Shown one piece after another: positions 6,133-9,903 of a DNA stretch of 9,903 nt. A program made the translations under genes and the position numbers. Every line of letters starts with the position of its first letter. Position 1 is the first letter of the stretch. Below the pieces are notes generated by a model. That model saw nothing but the letters and a program-made list of their open reading frames with translations. It made no database searches and was not told the DNA's origin. Source of the stretch: Acidimicrobiaceae bacterium (GTDB lineage: Bacteria; Actinomycetota; Acidimicrobiia; Acidimicrobiales; Palsa-688); NCBI GenBank assembly GCA_030838025.1, contig JAUTXM010000484.1, forward strand, positions 1-9,903. Reading direction: 5' to 3'.

Positions 6133-7596
6133 ATGAGCATTCGGCTCCCGTTGGTGTGGTGCGCCGCTGTCGGCGTGGTCCTGATGGGTGTTCCGGCATG
6201 TAGCGCAGGTGGGCGGGCGGCGACCTCGACCTCGCGGCCGACGCCGGGATCGTCGACCACCTCGGTACTGCCCGGCCGGACCGCGGCGGACTGGCCGACC
6301 TACATGGGCGACGCCGCCCGTACCGGCATCGGTCCGGCCAGCCCCGCGGCGTCGGCGCTGCGCCGGACGTGGACGGCGGCAGTCGAAGGCGACGTGTACG
6401 GCCAGCCGCTCGTCGCAGGCTCGAATGTCATTGCCGCGACCGAGCAGAACAACGTGTATGCCCTCGACGCGGCGACGGGCGCAGTGCGATGGCGGGCCCA
6501 TCTCGGGACGCCGGTGCCCCTTTCCCAGCTTCAATGCGGCAACACCGATCCCAACGGGATTACCTCCACAGCGGTCGTCGACGCGGCGTCGGGGACGATC
6601 TTCGCGGTGGCCATGCTGGCGGGGCCGCCCCGCCACGAGCTGTTCGCCCTGCACCTCGGTGACGGCAGCGTCGTCTGGCACCGGCCCGTCGATATCGCGG
6701 GCGCCGATCCCATCCATCATCAGCAGCGCGGCGCCCTCAACCTGGCGGCCGGGCACATCTACTTTACGTACGGCGGGTTCGAGGGCGACTGTGATCCGTA
6801 TCACGGCCGGGTGGTCGCCGCTCCCACCGACGGCACCGGTCCACTGGAGACATGGCAGGTGCCGTCGGAGGCCGAGGGGGCGATCTGGGCCCCTCCCGGA
6901 GTGGTGATCTCGGCGACCGGAGATGTATGGGTGTCGACCGGGAACACCGCCAACGGCCCGGCGGGCACCGGCGATGCCGGGCCGTATGACGGGGCCAACT
7001 CGGTGATGCGGCTGGACTCGGCCCTGTCGGGCGCCGCTGACCAATGGGCGCCGAGAAACTGGGCCAGTTTGAACCGCCAGGACATCGACCTGGCGTCGAT
7101 GGCACCGGCCCTGCTGCCCGGGGGTTTGGTGTTCGCCGCCGGCAAGGAGGGGATCGGGTACTTGTTGCGGGCCGATCACCTCGGCGGGATCGGAGGTGAG
7201 GTGTTCAGCAAGACGGTCTGCCCGGGCGGCGGTCCCGAGGGCGGAGCGTTCGGCGGTGCGGTCGTGGCCGGAACGACGCTGTTCGTGCCGTGCCGCGACG
7301 GTGTGACCGCGGTGCGGGTGGATGTCGCCAAGGCGTCATTCTCGGTGACCTGGCAGGTCGCCAAGCAGGCCAACACCCCGCTCCTGGCCTACGGGTGGGT
7401 GTGGACGGTAGTGGCGGACACGTTGGGGTTGCACGCGGCGTGGAGCGGGAGCCTGGTGGGTCTGGACCCGGCGACCGGTGTGGAGAAGGCGCGGGTGAAG
7501 CTGGGCGGAATTCCGCATTTCCCGTCCATTGGCACCGCCGGAGGAAGCCTGTACGTCGGTGGACTGGGCAGCGTCTATGCCCTGTCCGTCACATAG
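6133..7596 (+). CDS. PQQ-like beta-propeller repeat lipoprotein
   Basis: The 487-aa protein is predicted to be exported and lipid-anchored. A charged N-terminus, a hydrophobic stretch (about 5-20) and a lipobox-like VPAC with Cys23 are followed by a Ser/Thr/Pro/Gly-rich linker (24-50). The remainder resembles PQQ-enzyme/BamB-type propellers: WPTYMGDAARTG at 54-65, a clear blade NNVYALDAATGAVRW at 106-120, further ALDxxxG-like strands, and the closing blade LVGLDPATGVEKA near the C-terminus. No dehydrogenase catalytic signature is recognised, so a binding or scaffold role is as likely as catalysis. AGAGGTG precedes the ATG at good spacing. It diverges from the phosphatase gene, and its last 22 nt overlap the convergent DUF2071-like gene. 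The substrate is unknown. Confidence 0.88.
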   Translation: MSIRLPLVWCAAVGVVLMGVPACSAGGRAATSTSRPTPGSSTTSVLPGRTAADWPTYMGDAARTGIGPASPAASALRRTWTAAVEGDVYGQPLVAGSNVIAATEQNNVYALDAATGAVRWRAHLGTPVPLSQLQCGNTDPNGITSTAVVDAASGTIFAVAMLAGPPRHELFALHLGDGSVVWHRPVDIAGADPIHHQQRGALNLAAGHIYFTYGGFEGDCDPYHGRVVAAPTDGTGPLETWQVPSEAEGAIWAPPGVVISATGDVWVSTGNTANGPAGTGDAGPYDGANSVMRLDSALSGAADQWAPRNWASLNRQDIDLASMAPALLPGGLVFAAGKEGIGYLLRADHLGGIGGEVFSKTVCPGGGPEGGAFGGAVVAGTTLFVPCRDGVTAVRVDVAKASFSVTWQVAKQANTPLLAYGWVWTVVADTLGLHAAWSGSLVGLDPATGVEKARVKLGGIPHFPSIGTAGGSLYVGGLGSVYALSVT

Positions 7597-8324
7597 CTGT
7601 CGAGTTGCTCGGATTGGGGCCGGCCAATCCTGACGGCCACGCCCGGCGAGAAATGGGCGAGTGGTGTCCCGGTGGGTGTCGGAAGCCCGGCCGCGGTCAC
7701 CAGTTCGTCGTGGAAGTCGACGACTCGCGCTCGCTGCAGCGGCCACGTTGGGTGGGCGGCAAGGGCGAAACGGCGCCGCGTTCCGGCCACGCTGAACAGC
7801 GCCCATCGGGCGGTGAGGAAGTGTTCCAGGGCGCTCAGTTCCTCGGGCCGATACGGCGCCCCGATCTCGACCGCGGCCCGGCTCGCCGTCCCGGCCGGGC
7901 CCGGCCAGCGGCGCCGACAGTGGTAGCGAATGATCGGGCCTTCCCGCTGCACACTCATGGCGGCCCAGAAGTAGGGGAGTCGGTAGGTGGAGCGGGCCAC
8001 GACCACCGCGCCCAGGCGGGACGCGTCGAGGGAGAAGAACCAGATGCCTGAGCGGCCTGAGTCGTCGGTGACGTAGGTCCTGACGTTGGTCTCGCAGAAC
8101 CGCGACACCCACGCGATGGGCTCGACCCGGGGCAGGCCGACCTCCATGAGGAACGGCACCAAACCGACCCACGCCGAGCCCTCCCGCACCTCGACCTGGA
8201 GGCCGGGCGGGAGCAGCCGCTGCACCGCATCGGGCGGGAAACGCCAGTGCACGAAGGTGAGGGCGTTCCAGTGCTGGATCATCATCGGGTTGGCGACGCG
8301 GTAGGGGCATGCGGCGGCGGTCAC
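7575..8324 (-). CDS. DUF2071 / YqjF-like family protein
   Basis: The 249-aa protein resembles the DUF2071 (COG3361, YqjF-like) family, whose biochemical role is not established. Visible family features are the opening MMIQHWNALTFVHWRF, then PPGLQVEVREGSAWVGLVPFLM, a V-x-R-F-C-E-T-N-V-R-T-Y-V strand, GIWFFSLDASRLGAVVVAR and RLPYFWA. No signal peptide or membrane segment is evident. The GTG at 8324 was chosen because it begins 2 nt after the metallopeptidase stop, giving a coupled pair; the paired ATGs at 8285 and 8282 are alternatives that would still keep the whole domain. Its 3' end overlaps the convergent lipoprotein gene by 22 nt. The family call rests on recognised sequence pattern only. 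Confidence 0.8.
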   Translation of the reverse strand: MTAAACPYRVANPMMIQHWNALTFVHWRFPPDAVQRLLPPGLQVEVREGSAWVGLVPFLMEVGLPRVEPIAWVSRFCETNVRTYVTDDSGRSGIWFFSLDASRLGAVVVARSTYRLPYFWAAMSVQREGPIIRYHCRRRWPGPAGTASRAAVEIGAPYRPEELSALEHFLTARWALFSVAGTRRRFALAAHPTWPLQRARVVDFHDELVTAAGLPTPTGTPLAHFSPGVAVRIGRPQSEQLDSYVTDRA

Positions 8325-8326
8325 GG

Positions 8327-8692
8327 CTAGCCCCAGCCCAGCTCGTGCAGCCGGGCATCGGAGATGCCGAAGTGGTGGGCCACCTCGTGGATGACCGTGC
8401 GCTTGACCATCGACACCAATGCCTCGGCGGTGGGTGAGCGCTCGCAGATCGGTCCTCGGAAAATGAAGATGCGATCGGGCATGGCCCCGGCGTAGTTGAG
8501 GGGCGTTCGACTGGTGAGGGCCACGCCCTGGTACAAGCCCAGCAAGGTGCCGTTGACCCCCTCCAACTGCTCCTCGCTCGGCCAGTCCTCGACCATGACC
8601 ACGACGTTGTCCATGAGGCGCCCGAGGTGGGGCGGGAGGCCGTCGAGCGCGTCGGCCACCAGTTCCTCGAACTCGTTGCGACTGGCCTCCAT
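8327..8692 (-). CDS. Small zincin-type metallopeptidase family protein
   Basis: The 121-aa protein matches the short zincin-like metallopeptidase family (Pfam Zincin_1, formerly DUF1025). Typical features in order are FEELVADALDGLP (8-20), NVVVMVEDWPS (29-39), LLGLYQGVALTSRT (50-63), PDRIFIFRGPI (72-82) and the zinc site HEVAHHFGISD (102-112). The last reads as HExxHxxGxxD, with His102, His106 and Asp112 as probable ligands and Glu103 as the catalytic base. The family's natural substrate is unknown. AGAGGA lies 8 nt before the ATG. It is the first gene of a pair with the DUF2071-like gene and diverges from the dehydrogenase gene across 79 bp. No signal peptide is seen, so it is probably cytoplasmic. 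Confidence 0.9.
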   Translation of the reverse strand: MEASRNEFEELVADALDGLPPHLGRLMDNVVVMVEDWPSEEQLEGVNGTLLGLYQGVALTSRTPLNYAGAMPDRIFIFRGPICERSPTAEALVSMVKRTVIHEVAHHFGISDARLHELGWG

Positions 8693-8712
8693 TGATTGAT
8701 CCTCTCACGCCC

Positions 8713-8741
8713 TTGATTTAGAGAATAAAACAAGGTATTAC
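8713..8741 (+). promoter_or_regulatory. Sigma-70-like promoter of the dehydrogenase-queA-like operon
   Basis: TTGATT (8713-8718) and TATTAC (8736-8741) are spaced by exactly 17 nt, in a markedly AT-rich stretch of otherwise GC-rich DNA. A start near 8748 would leave a leader of about 25 nt that carries AGGAGG at 8761-8766. A poorer hexamer (TATTCT on the minus strand, 8727-8722) could be the -10 of an overlapping divergent promoter for the metallopeptidase gene. Confidence 0.65.
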
Positions 8742-8745
8742 TTGT
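8730..8745. promoter_or_regulatory. Operator-like inverted repeat over the -10 box
   Basis: ACAAG-GTATTA-CTTGT is a perfect 5-bp inverted repeat with a 6-nt centre that contains most of the -10 hexamer of the dehydrogenase promoter. A regulator bound here would block RNA polymerase and might affect both divergent units. No regulator gene lies in the window, and the short arms make chance occurrence possible. Confidence 0.3.
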
Positions 8746-8771
8746 GTAACGGTTCGTACGAGGAGGTTCCC

Positions 8772-9500
8772 ATGAAGGTCGCCTTGATCACTGGAGCATC
8801 TCGAGGCCTCGGCTTGGCTCTGGCCCGAAGCTTGGCCGAGCGCCGCTGGCAGCTGGTCGTCGATGGCCGCGATGGACAGGCCCTTGAGGCCGCGGCGCAG
8901 CAGCTGGCGCGCCACACCGTGGTCCGCGCCATCGCGGGCGACGTGGCGGACGAGCAGCACCGCCGGGCCCTCATGGACGCCGTGGCCGAGCTGGGTCGTC
9001 TTGACCTGCTGGTGAACAACGCCAGCGCGCTCGGGCCAAGCCCCCAACCCGAACTGGCGGACTACCCGTTGGACGTCCTGCGTCGGGTATTCGACACCAA
9101 CACCGTCGCGCCGCTGGCTCTGATCCAGCTGGCGTTGCCGGTCCTGCGGGACAGCGGAGGTCGGGTGGTCAACGTCACTTCCGACGCCGGCGTCGAGGCG
9201 TATCCGGGTTGGGGCGGTTACGGCTCCTCCAAGGCGGCACTCGAACAGATCACGCGGGTCCTCGTCGAGGAGTGGCCGGCGTTGCGGATCTATCTGGCCG
9301 ACCCGGGCGACCTTCGGACCCAGATGCATCAGGAGGCGTTTCCCGGCGAGGACATCTCTGACCGCCCGCTTCCGGAGGTCGCGGTGCCGGGCTTGCTGGC
9401 GCTGGCGCACGACGACCTGCCGAGCGGGCGCTACCGGCTCCAGGAGTTCGACCAGTGGCCACAGCGGTGGCCACAGCGCACCACCGTTGCGGTGGCGTGA
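8772..9500 (+). CDS. Short-chain dehydrogenase/reductase (SDR) family oxidoreductase
   Basis: The 242-aa protein is a classical-length SDR, a Rossmann-fold NAD(P)(H)-dependent oxidoreductase. The nucleotide-binding motif TGASRGLG is at 7-14, Asp57 lies in AGDVAD, NNAS (82-85) replaces the usual NNAG, Asn110 is the structural Asn, and the catalytic residues are Ser137, Tyr150 and Lys154 (YGSSK). All catalytic positions are intact, so activity is expected; the substrate cannot be read from sequence. The start is decided by AGGAGG (8761-8766) 5 nt before the ATG at 8772; an in-frame TTG further upstream lies inside the promoter. The C-terminus carries a duplicated WPQR encoded by a 12-bp tandem repeat. 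The stop overlaps the next gene's start (TGATG), which implies cotranslation. Confidence 0.92.
   Translation: MKVALITGASRGLGLALARSLAERRWQLVVDGRDGQALEAAAQQLARHTVVRAIAGDVADEQHRRALMDAVAELGRLDLLVNNASALGPSPQPELADYPLDVLRRVFDTNTVAPLALIQLALPVLRDSGGRVVNVTSDAGVEAYPGWGGYGSSKAALEQITRVLVEEWPALRIYLADPGDLRTQMHQEAFPGEDISDRPLPEVAVPGLLALAHDDLPSGRYRLQEFDQWPQRWPQRTTVAVA
9455..9478 (+). repeat. 12-bp tandem direct repeat in the dehydrogenase C-terminus
   Basis: GTGGCCACAGCG occurs twice head to tail and duplicates the residues WPQR just before the C-terminus of the dehydrogenase. It is in frame, so it lengthens the tail by four residues without breaking the gene. It probably arose by replication slippage. Confidence 0.85.
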
Positions 9501-9903
9501 TGTCGAGTGTCGACACCCGTGGCGCGACGGTCCCCCGTGGCGTGACGGCGCCGCGTGGCCCGATTGCGACGGTCCCGACGGGATTGGCGTTCCAGCTGCC
9601 CGCGGAACTGGAAGCATCGAGGCCTCCCGAGGCGAGGGGATTGGTCCGGGACCAGGTGCGCTTGCTCGTCGGGTGGCGCAACCGCCCCGACCTGGCGCAC
9701 ACCGTCTTTCGCCACCTCCCCGACTATCTCGAACCAGGCGATCTTCTGGTCGTCAACAACTCCGCCACCCTTCCCGCGGCGCTCGATGCCTGGACCTCCG
9801 ACGGGTCATCCCTCGAACTGCATCTGTCCACCCGCCTGGAATCCGACCTGTGGATCGTCGAGCCTCGGGAAGCGGCGAAACCCGCCAGCCGGCCCTATCC
9901 GGG
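9500..9903 (+). CDS. QueA-like S-adenosylmethionine:tRNA ribosyltransferase-isomerase (partial, right edge)
   Basis: QueA enzymes transfer and rearrange the ribosyl moiety of SAM onto 7-aminomethyl-7-deazaguanine in tRNA, a step of queuosine synthesis. The 134 codons present show family features: FQLPAELEASRPPEARGLVRDQVRLLV (about 33-59), a short stretch with the family's H-x-x-F-x-x-L-x-D-Y-L pattern, and PGDLLVVNNSATLPAAL (about 83-99). The full protein would be roughly 350-380 aa, so about two thirds is missing. Residues 7-24 are a low-complexity RGxxxP-type repeat ahead of the domain, so the true start may be later. I used the ATG that shares its A with the dehydrogenase stop; a GTG 3 nt upstream is equivalent. 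Many actinobacteria carry divergent QueA-like proteins, so classical queuosine activity is not certain. Confidence 0.85.
   Translation, partial: MSSVDTRGATVPRGVTAPRGPIATVPTGLAFQLPAELEASRPPEARGLVRDQVRLLVGWRNRPDLAHTVFRHLPDYLEPGDLLVVNNSATLPAALDAWTSDGSSLELHLSTRLESDLWIVEPREAAKPASRPYP
9518..9571 (+). repeat. Three imperfect 18-bp repeats encoding RGxxxP-like hexapeptides
   Basis: The codons spell RGATVP, RGVTAP and RGPIAT in succession, in units of 18 bp sharing a CGTGGC core. They precede the recognisable QueA-like domain. This suggests slippage-driven expansion of a flexible N-terminal tail. Confidence 0.7.

Noticed and set aside
6057..6260. Upstream ATGs at 6140 and 6260 for the phosphatase
   Set aside because: They would overlap the start of the divergent lipoprotein gene and add residues outside any domain. 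The GTG at 6056 has a better ribosome-binding sequence. The 6140 ATG cannot be fully excluded.
6112..7179. Minus-strand open frame of 355 codons
   Set aside because: It is antisense to the lipoprotein gene, is rich in Arg, Gly and Pro and has no recognisable domain.
7336..8733. Minus-strand open frame of 465 codons
   Set aside because: It is an out-of-frame shadow of the metallopeptidase and DUF2071-like genes and antisense to the end of the lipoprotein gene.
8718..9617. Minus-strand open frame of 299 codons
   Set aside because: It is antisense to the dehydrogenase, whose motifs, promoter and Shine-Dalgarno are clear.
1..9903. CRISPR array, insertion sequence or rRNA
   Set aside because: No regularly spaced repeats, transposase motifs, terminal inverted repeats or rRNA segments were seen on either strand.
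1..9903. Functional link between the RNA-repair operon and the QueA-like enzyme because both act on tRNA
   Set aside because: They are about 7 kb apart, on opposite strands, and separated by the element boundary and unrelated genes. A shared substrate class alone is not evidence.

Overview
The window is GC-rich and gene-dense, with GTG starts, stop/start overlaps and actinobacterial-type protein sequences. It most resembles a high-GC actinobacterium; something near the Acidimicrobiia is a guess, because no rRNA or marker gene is present.

Left part (1-2743, minus strand): a two-gene bacterial RNA-repair operon, hen1 followed by pnkp, joined by a 4-nt ATGA overlap. Pnkp (kinase, phosphatase and ligase in one protein) heals and seals broken RNA ends. 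Hen1 2'-O-methylates the repaired junction so that the same ribotoxin cannot cut it again. Only the kinase and phosphatase domains of Pnkp lie in the window; the ligase domain runs off the left edge. A hairpin followed by a T-run lies just upstream of hen1.

Boundary (about 2800-3813): a decayed tyrosine integrase on the plus strand that lacks its N-terminal domains and has Cys in place of the catalytic Tyr. It is followed directly by the 3' part of a tRNA-Val(UAC)-like gene with no matching 5' half. This is the classic layout of one end of an integrative element in a tRNA gene. The tRNA polarity puts the element on the left, the side that carries hen1-pnkp, so the RNA-repair cassette may have arrived on a now-immobile island. 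This is an inference.

Middle (3771-7596): a multidomain SpoIIE/RsbU-type phosphatase on the minus strand, with an RsbW-like ATPase domain, a middle region, GAF and PP2C. Its last codons are read antisense through the tRNA fragment. A PQQ-propeller lipoprotein gene diverges from it.

Right part (7575-9903): a minus-strand pair, a small zincin metallopeptidase and a DUF2071/YqjF-like protein, whose 3' end overlaps the lipoprotein gene by 22 nt. Diverging from the pair is a short-chain dehydrogenase gene with a clear sigma-70-like promoter and a strong Shine-Dalgarno. Its stop codon overlaps the start of a QueA-like tRNA ribosyltransferase-isomerase gene that is cut by the right edge.

Apart from hen1-pnkp, which form one repair pathway, the neighbouring genes show no evident shared function. 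Intergenic gaps are short, and no gene-free stretch exceeds 300 bases once the integrase remnant is counted.
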